DNA of 64,000 bases from Ceratodon purpureus (lineage: Eukaryota; Streptophyta; Bryopsida; Pseudoditrichales; Ditrichaceae), in assembly GCA_014871385.1 (NCBI GenBank), contig CM026433.1, positions 14,945,985 to 15,009,984 on the forward strand. The letters run 5' to 3'. The notes below the pieces were generated by a model. That model saw only the letters and a program-made list of their open reading frames with translations, ran no database searches and had not been told where the DNA came from. The position numbers and the translations under genes are program-made. Numbering within the stretch: the first letter of the stretch is position 1; every line of letters starts with the position of its first letter. Shown piece by piece: positions 21,205 to 34,727 of the stretch.

Positions 21205-22366
21205 AACAGGTGCAGCCTCTTTACAAGATTAAGGAGAAGAATTCGACTTTTGTTGCTAGAAATGAATGACTGTTCTGGCCTCATTTCGACTTCAGTACCA
21301 ACAATGTACAGATTTTTGGAACTCAACGTAGATTAGTTTGATGATATTATAGATTGGTATCATCATTTTTATTTTCTTCTTTCATTGGTCTGAAACAAAT
21401 GAAATCCTTACTCCATTGTCAAACAAATTAAAACTAATCTAAACCCAATGAGTCCTCAATCATTGCTATCACCACTTGGACTAATCAATCTTGCTTACAA
21501 CTTGGCACTTCCGCTATGGCTCAAAATTTTATGTCACAATGGACTCACCCAGTAGTCACTTCTACAGCAACTTAGAGGGAAAGTTTGGGATGCAGAGTGG
21601 AGTTAATCTAGATGAGATGCAGAAAGAGGCTACAACACAACAACAAGATCTGTGCATTTTCTTTAGATAAGTAATATGAATAAAATTTAAAGCATTAAAT
21701 CACTTGCCCATAGGTCAATTCCTTGGACTGAGATTCCTTGGAGTAAGAAGACTGGATGTACTTTGACATCAAAAAGTGGAAACACACCATAGTACTATCA
21801 CCATGTTAGGAATAAAACATGACATGCTTGTTCTTCTAAATCACACTTGAACGTCAAAGAGTAAGGACTTTGCAAACTTTGCTAGTTAGGTAAGTACCAC
21901 GACCGTTGTAAGAATAATCTCACTGCTTTCACGAGTCCTCCAGGTCACCTGTACTTGTTGATTGCCCCAAACCATCTTTCCACTTGGTAAGAATAATCTC
22001 ACTGCTTTCACGTAGGTACTACACACAAATAAATCATGATTAATATGGGTTTGACATTTGCAAGCAGTCGTCACCAACTTCGAATGTAGCCCTGGTAGAA
22101 AACTGCAAGTTTGATGTGTTGCTTCAAGTGTGCATTGCAATGTGTGTCCATCTCAAATCTCTCACACACCAGCCATATAATTTGTACAGTGTTGGCTACC
22201 TGAGAAGCCTGGCATGTGGTAATGTAAACTAGCAAACATTTGAGACAAGTTAGCACTGCTGAAGATGCCATTTCACCTCATGCGTTAGTCAAGCCTACTG
22301 ATGGGTCATTCAGATGACAATTGCTGTAGAACCAGTTTCAGAGCAAGGGAAGGGGCACACTAATGT
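21205..22366. other. Non-coding region after GT47 copy 2
   Basis: No gene recognised. It contains an exact 25-bp direct repeat beginning TAAGAATAATCTCACTGCTT at 21909-21933 and 21988-22012, separated by 54 bp. Confidence 0.5.
21909..22012. repeat. 25-bp exact direct repeat pair
   Basis: Two identical 25-bp copies (21909-21933, 21988-22012) with a 54-bp spacer containing a different sequence. It could be a local duplication or target-site duplication of a short insertion. Confidence 0.8.
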
Positions 22367-23482
22367 CACTAGTAGAAATGTGACTCAAGTACACTGAAAT
22401 GAACACCAACAATGATGTTAGATATGGGTGTGGCAAATTGGTGTAGTGAGAATATTGTTGGGTGTAATTGTGTTAGTAGAAAATAGGTTCAACTACACCA
22501 AATATTACATCAAAATGGCAGCTAATTCAGGGTTTCAGAAATGGTGTAATCAAAAGTCTCTCCGGTGTAATCTGGCACCTGACATGGGTAGAATTCACTC
22601 GGAGCAAAGGTGAGAGGGTCAGCGTGGTCCCTACGAACATTGCGTATTTTTGGCCCGCGTCGATCGGGAATGTGGAACAATCATTTTTTGTATTGATGAC
22701 TCACTGGATGAAGACTAGTTCTATTTGTAGCAGCATTATCACGACTACAGTGTTTATTTTTATGCGATTTACTCCTTGATTTCATAACATACCCGGGCGA
22801 TTCAAGTTGATATCGACGATGTCTGTGTGGAGGGCAAAGGGAGAGTTTGCTCTACGATGATCATCCACTTGTGTGTGTAGAGGGTGGTGATTGAGATTTT
22901 CTATACCAAAGGAGTGACATATTCACAGCAATGCTTATGGGACTTCCTACTTCCGAGTCTTCAGCTGCTAGTGGGACTGTATTTAGTTTGTTAGTTGAAT
23001 TCAGTTTTCAAGTACACCTATGCCACGCTACATGTCCCAACCAACAGAAAGACATGAATAGACCGCAATATTCATGTCTGATTCCGAGGCCTTGCCGACA
23101 ATAGTAATTTAATCACAATGGAGATAGACAGCTGCCAGCAACCAAAGCATAATCTGGAAATCCTGTTGAAATCCTAGACAGCCAATTGTAGACTTCTGCA
23201 AGTCACTGACAATTAATTCCATTTCAAGGTTTGTGAATACTGGATCATGATATTGTAGTTGATTAAAGGGCGGAACCGGGCCTCCAACTTGGAAAAGGAC
23301 TTTGGCCAAGACAAAAAAAACACCTACAAGGATGCAAGTTGTCTCACTTTTCAGAAAAACTGTGCACAACTACACCAAAAAACAGAATCCACCAATTCGC
23401 TATGGAAAACTAGAATAGCTTTACACCATTTGTAATTTTTGGTGTACATATACAGTGTAGTTGACACTCATTTCTACTAGTA
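22367..23482. mobile_element. Non-autonomous CACTA-like element
   Basis: The left end starts CACTAGTAGAAATG and continues TGACTCAAGTACACTG. The right end, read on the other strand, is (t)ACTAGTAGAAATG followed by AGTGTCAACTACACTG. Together they form near-perfect inverted termini of about 30 bp, beginning with the CACTA signature (the last base on the right is changed). Short subterminal motifs of the AACTACACCAAA type recur in both orientations near both ends (about 22486-22500, 23366-23380, 23425-23450), as expected for transposase-binding repeats. The interior has no transposase gene. No matching 3-bp target duplication is visible (tgt against ttg), so the insertion is old or the ends are off by a base. 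Confidence 0.6.
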
Positions 23483-23775
23483 TTGATCATGCTCCACACC
23501 TATTTTGGTGCAGCTTAAAAGAGACTCTCTTTTCATTTGTCGTCCCACTAGATGGCTAATTTTAAATCGCATCACATGGGTCACGACCGATGTGTCAGTT
23601 ACCGATGATTTGCAATAAAAGTCTCGGTAATTTAATAATTTTGACGAGGATGGATGAGGATGGATTATTGATAATATTTTGCCTATCCACTGTAGCATTA
23701 GTGAATTTTATTTATATTTCACTTTGTTTAAATTGCAATACGCTAGTGAATAAGACCTTTAGATGATTCCTGAGT

Positions 23776-24830
23776 TTGCAGCGGCGCCGCTCCTCTCCTG
23801 CTCATCTGAAAGGTAGGGCGATGGTTCGCTATGGGTTTCCAAGAACAGATGCCATGGAACTTGGAAGGATGGATCTTGTCACGGTTGGCAAGATGGTCAT
23901 CAGCTCTACCCGGTGGATGTCAAATGGAGTGGAATTGTTGGGTTCGGGTCATGGCCAAGGCCCTCATGACGGCGTTGGCGCTTGTTTGAAGCAAGAGCTT
24001 CGTAAAGAGCAATTTAAAGTAAATGCAACAAAACTTCATAATGTGCTTGACATGGTACAGTGTACTCTTTCTAAGGTCCAATATGAATCAGCCACATGTA
24101 GAGTATCCAAGAGCGCAAAGGGATGTAGACCAGAATTTGATGCACATAGGCAAGACGGAGGTCAACCGACAGAATTCAATGGCATGCAAGACTGTAGTCT
24201 GTGCTTAGCAGCTGGAGCATTCACTTGATTCGCAGCATTGGTAACAACAGTAACACGTTGTTGCAATTGAAAGATTTCTCATGTTTCTGCGACGTCAGTA
24301 TTTAGAGGAGTATGTCAAGCGAGGCATGCCCTAATCGAATTCACTCAACATTGTGGAGTTTGAAGACACTTGAACCATTGAACGTGGGCAATGTTGTGTA
24401 GGAGACTAAAGAGCTAGATCAGGAGTGGACAGTAGAAGCATGCGACCATGACTTGAGCCTTGGCAGCAAAACTTTGAGTGGGCGATCACTTTGCGATTCC
24501 GGCAAATGAAGACAACCATTGCACAAAGGGGGTTAAGAATTTTATATTGTAATGTACAACCCCCATGTATGTTGTCAAGGATGAAATGCTGGAAGATGCG
24601 TGGAGGAGAGTGGTAGAGAAGAGCAATGAGGTGGTTGAAGAGATCTGTTATCACTAGCGAGGATTGGCTGACAATTCTTATCTGTTGATGGATTGGATTG
24701 GCCCTGCTCGAATTTATTCTCATCTTGTCTTTTTCCCTAAGATTACTATGAAATTGACAAAGCATAGGCAGAAGGGAGGAGGGCGTAGGAGAAAATCTAT
24801 CCATTTTAGAAGAACAAGAAGACAAGGACT
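23776..24830 (+). pseudogene. Fragment of a transposon-associated protein
   Basis: A 150-codon frame (23776-24228) contains GSGHGQGPHDGVGACLKQEL followed by RKEQFKVNATKLHNVLDMVQ. The H-G-x-G-x-x-D-G-x-G-A motif with a following basic helix recurs in proteins of plant repetitive families that I cannot name with certainty. Downstream on the same strand, broken frames to about 24830 keep a plausible continuation (YVVKDEMLEDAWRRVVEKS, then RIYSHLVFFPKITMKLTKHR) with intervening stops. No intact gene is present. It lies close to the CACTA-like element but is not obviously part of it. Confidence 0.35.
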
Positions 24831-25219
24831 CTAACAGTGACCATGAACTAGGAAAGTGATGATAGTGGTTCAGAATAGATTTGATGGTAAATTTCTGTCA
24901 CTGGTCATGAAAATTTATGTCAATTTCTGTCGATCTCTCCCAACTTCCCATCCGTTGCCTGTCAACCTTCGATTGCAAGGTCCTTCCAGTCACTCACAAT
25001 CACGTCTCAATGAACATATCTCAATGTCACCATTGCTGCAAAGACTAGCGCCTTAGACGGCTTGGCAACCACACAAACTGTGCAAAACTTTGTAAAATTG
25101 TTGGCCATGTTATTCAAGCAATTCATTGGCATCCCTATTTTTGAACTTCTTCTTGTCAAACCTGCTGGTTAACACCAAAAATTTCTGTGAACCAATCTAA
25201 AAGTTGGGACTAATATAGA

Positions 25220-25287
25220 TCTACACCATTTATAATTTCTAGAGTAATCTCTCAATGTTGTAGTCAAGGCCTATTTCTACTAATGTG
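25220..25287. repeat. Solo end related to the CACTA-like element
   Basis: CTACACCATTTATAATTTCT and the following CTATTTCTACTAATGTG resemble the right end of the element at 22367-23482 (TTACACCATTTGTAATTTTT, CATTTCTACTAGT). It appears to be a truncated second copy; a matching left end was not found. Confidence 0.45.
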
Positions 25288-28200
25288 CACACCCGTCAAA
25301 CTCTTCGTAGAACCATTTTTTAGAATTTAGAACATTCTTCATGTAGAATCTGAAGAACCCGCAAATCACAATTTCAAGGTTTTATGGTCCTTTTTAGAAT
25401 TTTTTCTTTACTAGATTCATGTTCTATGATTCAGATTTTGTGAGGAGAATCCTTTCCACAAATCGTGGAACCAATGTTTTGCAAATTGAGATGTTCTACT
25501 TGGGCCCATAGAGGGTTTTTTGAAGAGTTTAATGGATATTCTTCAATGTGTCTCGTGGGGGAATCAAATGGGGTCGTCAAAAGAAAACATGGTTGGTATT
25601 CAAGACAGTTGCACCAACAAAAAGAAAGAACTCTAGCCATAGAATATAAAGCTGCTGCACTCCTTGATTCAATGAAAGGATAACATGCAATACTTGTTTT
25701 CACTATTGGATGTCAAGATAGTACAGTCGGATACAAGATGGTTATGAATTTTTGGATGGAGTTGAGATTTGTGGTTACTTTGGAAAGGCCATGTATGGTA
25801 AAAAATGAATGGAATTTTAAATTATAAATTGCATTGGAATTGCACTTAAGTCTATTTTATCATCACTACAAATACACATATCTAATTGAAAATCACACAA
25901 AAAAATTGATGTTTTCTATATTCTATCTACTTTTTAGACTTTTAGTGCTCCCACTATTTGTGAAAATTACAATTTGTATTTCTTAGGACATATTATAAAT
26001 GGATTTTCACAATTACTTTAGAGATTTTTAATCCCACATGACTTGAACTACTTGTATAATCAACTTGGATTATCCAATAACTAGTCATTTTCACAAAGTG
26101 AAGAAAGAACTTCTGAAGGAAAAGATGGAGCCACATCTTCTATATTAGTAATCAATATTTAACCTGTTGATTTGAATATTATCGATTGCTAGTTGAGGTG
26201 AATATTATCGATTCTACTTGAGGTGAATATTATTGTTAAGGTTGCAAATTTTGTAGGTTTGGAAAGGAATTGATTTTCAATGATCAAGTATTTCTATCTT
26301 TTAGTCATGACACTTACCACTATTATTTCTGGAGCACACGTGACTACTCTTCAAAAATATTTTCATATAATTAAAATATTGCATTCCTATGTAGAGATCC
26401 AATCTTGTAGCATTTAGCTGTGAGCTTGTAGCATTATTGAGCCTCTGATGGCTTGTTGAAAATTCCATCTCTCCAATCATTGTTTCTACTTTGTTCTAGT
26501 TGAGGAACAGGCTATCTTCTCTGGTGGGTGTTGTACATTACATCAACAGAGGAAGTGAGGCAACAAAAGACATCAAATTCACAAATATAAGAAGACTACT
26601 TTACCAACAGCCGTAGCTGATTAAACTGTGACTGTCACAATTCATGAGTAGTAGCTTGAAAACACTTTTGTTTAATAGTTTGTGCCATATTTACAAATCC
26701 GTGCAACGCATTTTACCATTCCAGAAGAAAGGCCAGTGTGACTATTAGAGTTAGTACAAACACTTAGTATTCAGATAGTCTTGCATGCAGTTGAACGACT
26801 GTCCAGTTTAGATTTGACACTCTGATATCATCAGCTGACACTTCAATTGCCATCCACTATGCAGCTTGCTGTCAATCACCAGTATGTAAAATGATTATAA
26901 GTTTTAAATCACTCTTGAGTCTTCAGTACGAGCATGGCTGGTCTCTCACAATCGCTGGTCTGGACCAACTATTTGGGCTTGCCTAAAAACTTACATTCTA
27001 GTGTCGGCCTGGAAACTCACCGGTCTTCAAACTGTAATTCATTAAGAACATGCCAGTATGTGGTAGTTGTCTTCTTTGACACAGGAATCCCATAACACAT
27101 AAAGACAAGTTCTCATGTCACTCCAACTTACATACAGAGGTCCTGTACACAACGTCCAGGAGGGATACTGATCACAGTATCCCACACTCACGCCCGCACA
27201 AACCGAGCCAAATCTCTGTAGTCTGGACGACTCATGCGGTGGCTCCTGAGTTTGTCTCATGCTCTTGCCCTGCTCTTGTTTGCGTGACCTCCTTACAAGT
27301 ACTGTAAGAAACTTATCAATTCCAAGTGCTTCATGAGATCTTTGCGGCTGTCTGGCCAAACCAGCAACTGTTTTTTGCTAAGTTGCACAGGTAGCACCTC
27401 TGGGCCGAGCTAATGATAATCTCGGTGCAATTTTCCATCCACCCTCCACAACTCATTCATCGTTTAGTGATCGCCTTTGGGCGTTCATTCTCCAACTTAC
27501 CCAAATTGAATGGTCATTCCATCACACTGCACTGTGGCGCTGCGTGTGAGGGACATTCTGATATTAACTAGAGGCAAGAGTATGAGGTCCATGGCTTCAT
27601 TAATGAATTAGCATACAGCGGTTGCCTTTCAGTAAGAGGCACTGGACTCTGGAGTGAGGGTTGGCTGCACATGGTCATGAGACAACTCACAACGTCTCAT
27701 GGCCATGCTTGCAGAGGCATGGAGAGTGACTCATTAACTCATTCCATTTAATTTAGAGGTATCTCTACAAGTTCAGATGTCAGGCCAAAGCTCATGCCCT
27801 TTCTCATTATAAAAGGGATTGAGTTAAACCCCACTGTACAACATTCATGCCTTAATGAATTTACGTAGCTGTTAGAATGGAATTCATGGTATTAATGTGG
27901 GATCATGCCACCATTTGCCCCAAGGAGTAGGCTGTGTACCACAGATCCTAAAACCGGGTAATCTTTACTGAGTTTCTACCAAACTAATCCGTCACCTACC
28001 AAGGTAAACTGCAAAGTCATTTTACTCTCCACCTTTCCACATCAACCCTTTGATCAAGAAGTGGACCGCTTTGGCTATGTCTCAGTACTTCTGCATGCTG
28101 ATTTCAATGTACATGAAATTGGCTCAGATTGCTTGTGTTCTAGTCACTTTGGCTTGGGTGAAGATGACAGAGGTTCTTCGTCTCTAAATTTTCTTAGAAT

Positions 28201-30752
28201 TGTGGAAAAGGTTTTTTTCTGTGAATAAAAATGCTACTTGACCATAAAACATTTTTATCATTACTTTAGTAGAATATAAATAACCACTTTAGATGATATT
28301 TATGAGTTGTAGATGCATTTTTGTACCAATCAGTGTGCACTATCAAACTCCTTTGCCTTGCTCCTTGGCCCTCCTAGAACTAAATTGTCAAGTAAATCTT
28401 TAGAGCTCGACCCACCCAAGGTTTTCAAATAAGGATTCATAATCTCTCAAGCCATTATTTCCATGCAATTGAAAAGAGAATTCATTAGCAGAGACTGATC
28501 CTCCTCATGTTCAGTGGCTTGCTCCTGGAAGAAGGCCAGAAACACACTGCTATGCTCAACGTTGGGTAAGCTATATTCGTCTGTATATTGCATTACTTAG
28601 ATGAAACTTGAACAGGTAAAACAAGGCCTCATCCCAACTGTGAAGTCTGGAGGCCCTCTGGCTGATGGCCATGCAAAAGAATGGGGTGCAGATGAGGAGA
28701 CTGCGGAACGTGTGGTATTAAAGTGCAGGAGTACTCGGACGAAGTACACAGACACAAGGCCAATAACTTCTCCTCACTGCCGTGACTGCTGCACCAGATT
28801 CTTCAATGTTCTTCCACTGGCCAGCCCCCAGATCAGCGGCGTCAGAGCATGGACTTGCCAGTGCAGCACTCAGCTAACGGAACAAATAAAGACAACAAAA
28901 GGAAAGAGTAAATAAAAACAAACCTTGACCCACCTGAGACTCTGAAAACAAGTCTAGGAGATGGAAGAGAGACATGACACAGACTGGTCTTGACATCGCC
29001 AGCAACCAACCTCATTGATCACGTCCTGCCTCATTCTCTGACGGCGCACTCGCCATGCTCAATGCTCCTCATGCCCACTAACTTAATTCCATCACCTCAG
29101 CTTTACTCCTTAACCACTGCTTGCAAACGGTCTCTTGTAGCACAAGTCATGAGCTCGATCCTGCTCGGATCAATCTCCATACGTACTTGAGAAGAGTTCT
29201 ACTCTCCAGTGCCGTGATTCTCAAGTTTTGATGTTTGCAACTTGAGAAGTTTCCTTGAGAAATCAGTTTGCTGCTCGTTAACACAATTGGGTATTAGCCA
29301 AAGCTGGTGCTTTAATGACTCAGGTGGTGTTGGAGTTGCAGTGTAGTTGAGAAGTTCAAGTTTACATACCGATTTGGCAGCTTAGACATGGGTTTTAGCA
29401 TTGTTGATTGAGTCGAGAGTAATCGACTTGGGTGGTGACGGTTACGTGCATGGACCTGTAGCGAGGCAGTCTTCGAGAGTTGTTGTCGGAAGGCTATGGT
29501 GAGATGCTGTTTCCATGTCTGGATCGTTAGTTCGGAAGGAGAAGCAGAGCACTCAGCCTTATAAGTTTGGTTGACGGCCTTAATGCAGCCTCCGTTTCGG
29601 CTCGAAAGGAAAAACTGATTTCGTCATCGAGCCACACGGGCCTCTCTGTAAGCTCGAGTACATACTCTTGGATTTCACTGCCATTGTTCACCGTTGAATT
29701 CTTGGATTTTGTGCTCATGACTGTAGTTTAGAGAGGAGTTTGTCTCCTCCACTTCTGACTTGTTCTCAGCTGTCAAGATCAAGTGTAGGATTCTGGTTGC
29801 TTCGCAAAGAGTGTCCGCTTTGCTTGAATTTTTCACGACTCAATTGCTTAAGGCAATTACTCTGTCGCATTGCTAACCTTTTCCGGAAAGCCTATGTTTT
29901 TCCTGGGAGCCTGTCCTTGGAGCCGTTCATTGCTGAGAAATTGGTCCCCTACGTACACTAACTTCTGTCTGTCAATGTACTAAGTCTTGCTTACTCACAT
30001 GTATGCCCGTGAAGACATGAACTTCGTCACTCGTACGGCAGTTGTACTTGTACTTTGTTGTTTGCTTGAGTGCTCCCAAGAGACAGAGTCACAGAAGTGT
30101 TACCTTTCTCTGGAGTTAATAGTTCCATCGAAAGAGTGGAGTCTTTGTTGGCCATTTCTTTACTTTCACTTGTTGAGAAGTCACTGGTTGGACTGTGTCT
30201 TGCACCTAAACCATTTCAATTCTTCGTTTGATTAGCTTGTGCCAGGAGTAAGCTATTCCTGCGTGTTGATGTTTTGGGGATTGGAAATGGCCACCATTGT
30301 TTATGGCGAACTCTGTAAATTGGTCCATAACTAGAGGTTCGAAGAGGTTCGGATACGTTTCATAGTTGCTTCACAGCAATTAGAGATAATCTTAAACACT
30401 GAGGAGATCAATCCTCTTTTACGTACTCATAACTATGCCTCTTATTTAAAGTGGCGTTATATCGGTGTTGCTTTTAGATTAGAGCCCACAGCTCAATGGG
30501 CTAACCACGCATTAAGTGGTACAACTGATGCGCGGTAAACGTTATCGGTGTATACATCACCTTCGCATACAAAGTCGAGATAGTCTGCCATCAGTTTGGA
30601 AGAATTTTCTTAAGTATTGCCAGTATCGGTTAAATTCTACTAATCTGAAATTTTTTGTTTGTGCAGCACAAACATTCAGTAAAATTGCTTTCATGATCAC
30701 GGACACGGGCGGAATTCTTTCAATACCATCGGCATCAGCCACAAAGCAAACA
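25288..30752. other. Long non-coding region, no gene supported
   Basis: About 5.4 kb with only short open frames, none recognisable. The longest are about 104 codons near 28601-28915 and 27042-27359, with irregular composition and no family motif. A tandem repeat lies at 26168-26236. The last 300 bp may hold the promoter and leader of the LRR gene: TATTTAAA at 30443-30450 and an acceptor-like TTTTTGTTTGTGCAG ending at about 30666 could belong to a 5' UTR intron. Confidence 0.5.
26168..26236. repeat. Degenerate tandem repeat, ~27-bp unit
   Basis: The unit GTTGAGGTGAATATTATCGAT and close variants occur two to three times in direct succession. Confidence 0.6.
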
Positions 30753-32206
30753 ATGGCACCTGCAAATGGCGTGAGTCGGGAGGATGACAAACGGCTGCGC
30801 CTCAGAACAGTGAGCATCACCCTGATTGCATTCACGTGGTTGTGCTCTTCATCGTTCGCAGGAGTCGATGCCCAGCTGTTGCACCCGACCGACATGATGG
30901 CCCTGCGCGCCATCAAGAACAGCATGGGCGACCTCCCAGGCGGCACATTCTTCTCCACATGGGTGTTCGCCTTCCGCATCAACCCCTGTCTGAGCTTCGC
31001 TGGGCTTCAATGTACCCGCATCGGCAGCTTCAACCGCATCTCTGCTCTCTCCCTCGGCCCCACTTCTAGCGGCACCCCCGGCCTCACCGGCACCCTGCCC
31101 ACCTCACTCGGCGACATGATCTATCTCCAAACCCTCACCATCTCTGCTGGTGCCATCCGAGGCCCCATCCCGGACACAATCGGCAACCTCAAAAAACTCA
31201 CCACCTTCTCATGCAGCTCCAACTACATATCTGGCCAAATTCCCCCATCCCTCGCCAACTTGCAGAGTCTCGAAGCCTTGCAGATCTGGAAGAACCAACT
31301 CACAGGCGAGATTCCTGCCGGAATTGGCACCATCAAGACGCTCAAAGTGCTCATCATGTCAGACAACCATCTCTATGGGCCCATTCCCAGCTTCGCACAA
31401 ACTTCGCTCATCCACTTCGATGTTCGCAACAACTATCTTTCAGGAGGTTTGCCTGAACTTCCGATCTCGGTGCAGTACTTGTCTGTGACGCAGAACCAGT
31501 TGTCTGGGTCGATAGACAGCTTGACAGGACTAGTGGGGCTTTCGTATCTGGACTTAAGCCTAAATGGATTCTCCGGAAGCATTCCGAGTGCGGTGTTTGG
31601 GTTCCCGCTCACGTTTCTGCTGCTGAGTCACAATCAGTTCCGGGGAGCTGTGAATGTGCCAGGCTTGGTAACCATCCCTGTGGTGGATTTGAGCCATAAC
31701 CATCTGCAGGGCAGCATATCGCCATATCTAGCCGGCTCCCAGAGCCTGTTCCTCAACAACAACTTGTTTGTGGGCACTGTGCCACAGGTAGCTAACAAAC
31801 CATATCTTTTCAATTCACGTCAACAATTAATCTTCATCAGAAATATCAAACTATGACCTGTTTGTGTGTATACATGAAAATTCGCATTTTAACATTAGTA
31901 TGAAGTGGATTGATTTCTGACATGTGAATTTACCTGGAATATTGCTCGCGGCAGGCCTTTGCGAACAAGATGCAGGATTCGACGCTGCAGTCGCTGTATC
32001 TGCAACACAACTACCTCACAGACTCGGGAGCGCTGGCAAGTGCGCCGCTACCTCCGAGTGTGGCAGTGTGCTTGCTCTACAACTGCATGGAGCCTCCCGC
32101 ACAGTCCCTGTGCCCTCCCAATGTGGCCATGCCGGCGGTCCGGCCGGGCTACCAGTGCCTCAAAGCAGACGCCGCTGCCGGCTCACCAGGCGATAGAAAA
32201 AAATAA
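30753..32206 (+). CDS. Secreted leucine-rich repeat protein
   Basis: Two exons: 30753-31787 and 31955-32206 (GT-AG, phase 0), giving 428 residues. I chose the ATG at 30753 because a signal peptide follows soon after (VSITLIAFTWLCSSSFAGVDA). An in-frame ATG at 30693 would give a 20-residue longer, less typical leader. A plant LRRNT-like cap comes first (DMMALRAIKNSMGD, with Cys pairs NPCLSFAGLQC). About ten plant-type LRRs of the L-x-G-x-I/L-P class then run to the end of exon 1 (for example LTGEIPAGIG, LSGGLPELP, FSGSIPSAVF). Exon 2 gives one more repeat and a Cys-containing cap (CLLYNCMEPPAQSLCPPN). There is no transmembrane segment or kinase after it, so it is probably an apoplastic LRR protein. 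Ligand and function are unknown. Confidence 0.8.
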
Positions 32207-34727
32207 TCCAGACCTCAATGTAATCTTCCAGACTCTCTTTCCCAACCACCTCTCCTTCAACATATATCTTTGTGTATAGCTCATGGATCATGCCAATATT
32301 ATTGTAACAGAGGCAATGCATGCCCTGTCTGTCTGTGACTTGCTTCACCGAGAAATTAAGCTGATCGATCACATCCAGCTGCAGACAGTGTGCACAATTT
32401 TGTAGAAAGGAAAATGTAAGAACTTGTAGTCCTAATTGTCTAGATGTAGTACGACTAGTTTCGTCAATTCCACATTGATAGAGATTAGCGCACCTTCTTA
32501 GCCGTGTGCGGAAACAAAAGTTTAGAGCATAGTTTTTCCTCCTCTTTGGATTCTTCCTGCATGGATTAGGAAATTAGATTGGAAGCATCATGCATGTTGA
32601 AAATTGAAAATTGTACTCAGTTTTCTCATTTCAGTATGGTCTTTGTTGGTTGTGAAAACTCTCTCTTCCAAATTGTTTAAAAATCCGGAAAAGGGCAACT
32701 TTTTCTTGTGTGTTTTGGCAATTTTAATTCTGATGTTATGGCATATCTGACTCATGAGCATCGACTATGGCTCCAGCCTCCAAATAGGAATTAAAAAGTT
32801 AGTTTGCTACCCGTGAAATGTGGTAAGACAGATTTTTGATCAATGTACAAGAGGGATGCATCACTCTTTGGGAAGTTTCAGAGGTCATCCAACTATTATC
32901 CTCTTTTTAGTAAGATAATTCGGTAATTTATGTATGATACTTATGTGTTGCTAATATGACAATTAGGTAAGAAAATGCCAAACCTCCAAAATCGAACACG
33001 TAAATTGGCACTTTCATTTGGGTGACATGTAAGTAATTGTCGGGTCTCCCCGATCATTGGGATGCATGCTTTGTTTCCCTCAATGTCATTGAGTCATGTT
33101 ATACTAAGATGTTTTTTTTCTGAGTGATAATGAAAAATGCTTCATCTTCTGGTATAATCTATAATCCACCCTGAAAACTGACAAATTAGAGCCCTTTGGC
33201 TCATGGCATAGGAGGTGTGATGAAGGTACACAACAGTCGGGCAAATTTAGAGAACATGAATGAAAAAAATTCAAAGTTTTTAGAGTTGTATTGAAATTAT
33301 ATGAATTTTTAAAGGTCTAAAAAGTAGAGTTCTAATGATTAATCGTAGATGTTTGTGAGAATTGTTACTAGCTAGCATTAAAAAGCAATATTTGATCAGC
33401 TACTAATAGGCCATGATGAGCCACTAATATTGATAATGAAGAGTAGGAAATTGATGTTATTGGGAAATGTTAATGGAGGTCTAAAATAATTGGTTGATGG
33501 TCCTTCTTAGTGAGTGGGAGCTGTACCTTAGGCATCAAACATACACTCTTTGGTATAGAAAAATTGTAACACATATAAAATGTATAATATTATATGTAAC
33601 ATTGAAAATAGATAATTATGATGTAGTTGATTATAAAATGTAGACTTGTCATAATATTTATCAACTACGTTAATGTAATTATATAGATATAACTACACCA
33701 ATGTAATAACATTATGAAGTTTTCACAATTAGATGTTATATTGTTACAATAAAAGTTAAAAAATTGAATATGGTATAAAAGAATAGAAAAATACTTAGCA
33801 TTATGTTATTGGGGGTTCTTAAAGAGAATAAAGCCAAATTAATTAGCAAGATTTATACAATTAGAAATGTTCTGTAAAATTTAGTTACCATATATGATAT
33901 GCAAAATAATAGAAAAAACTAGGCCTCGTATTATACACTATATAGGATGTGGTAAGATTGTACTCTTCACATGTCATCAAAAGAGATCATTTGTTTAAAA
34001 AATGATGTATTGTAATGCATTTAAAAAAACCAAATTATAGCACTCTAATTGTATAGTTCATATATATATTAATTATTTATGAATTGATAATGTTCATGAC
34101 ATTTGTTTAAAACACAATTTTTGAATTTAAAAATGTATATATTTTATTTAATTTTTAAAAATAAAACTATTAAAATCTAATAGTTTTTAGGTTTTAACTA
34201 AGGTATATTAAATTCATAAGCTTAAGAGAGGTCTATCACCATCAAAGTAAAATCGACTATTAAACCTTTTAATTTTTGATAACTACAACGATTCTATCTT
34301 AATCTAGAAACTTTTCATATCACCTTATAATCTCTTCATCGCATCATACAAGTTTTATTGTGAATATTTTTATAGAAAAAATTAGGTCATCACTTACTTA
34401 TTTTAAATCACTTTTAATTACAAATTTAAACATCAATATTGAAATATAAAATCTAAATGCTGCAGGTTTAAATTTATATATACATGAAAATATCAGATTA
34501 ATGATTTACGTTATAGCACCAGAGAATCAAAAATTTTTTAACATAAATTCAATACAATTTCTAAATATAGAAATACATTGTTAAATTTTTATTTATAATA
34601 TTTTTCAATGTATCATTTAAATGATGTTTTAATTGGAAGATTAAGTTCACTCTAATATTGACCACGTTGAAGTTCTTTTTCATAAAATACAATACATTGA
34701 TTGAAATCAATAATCTAGAATATTAAA
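32207..34727. other. Non-coding, AT content rising toward the AT-rich island
   Basis: No gene seen. From about 32.6 kb, and strongly from 33.5 kb, the sequence is dominated by A and T with very few GC-rich words. It contains the 3' flank of the LRR gene and the upstream region of the kinase gene. Confidence 0.55.

Noticed and set aside
30481-30540. tRNA-like A box (CAGCTCAATGGGC)
   Set aside because: No B box at the required distance downstream and no cloverleaf.
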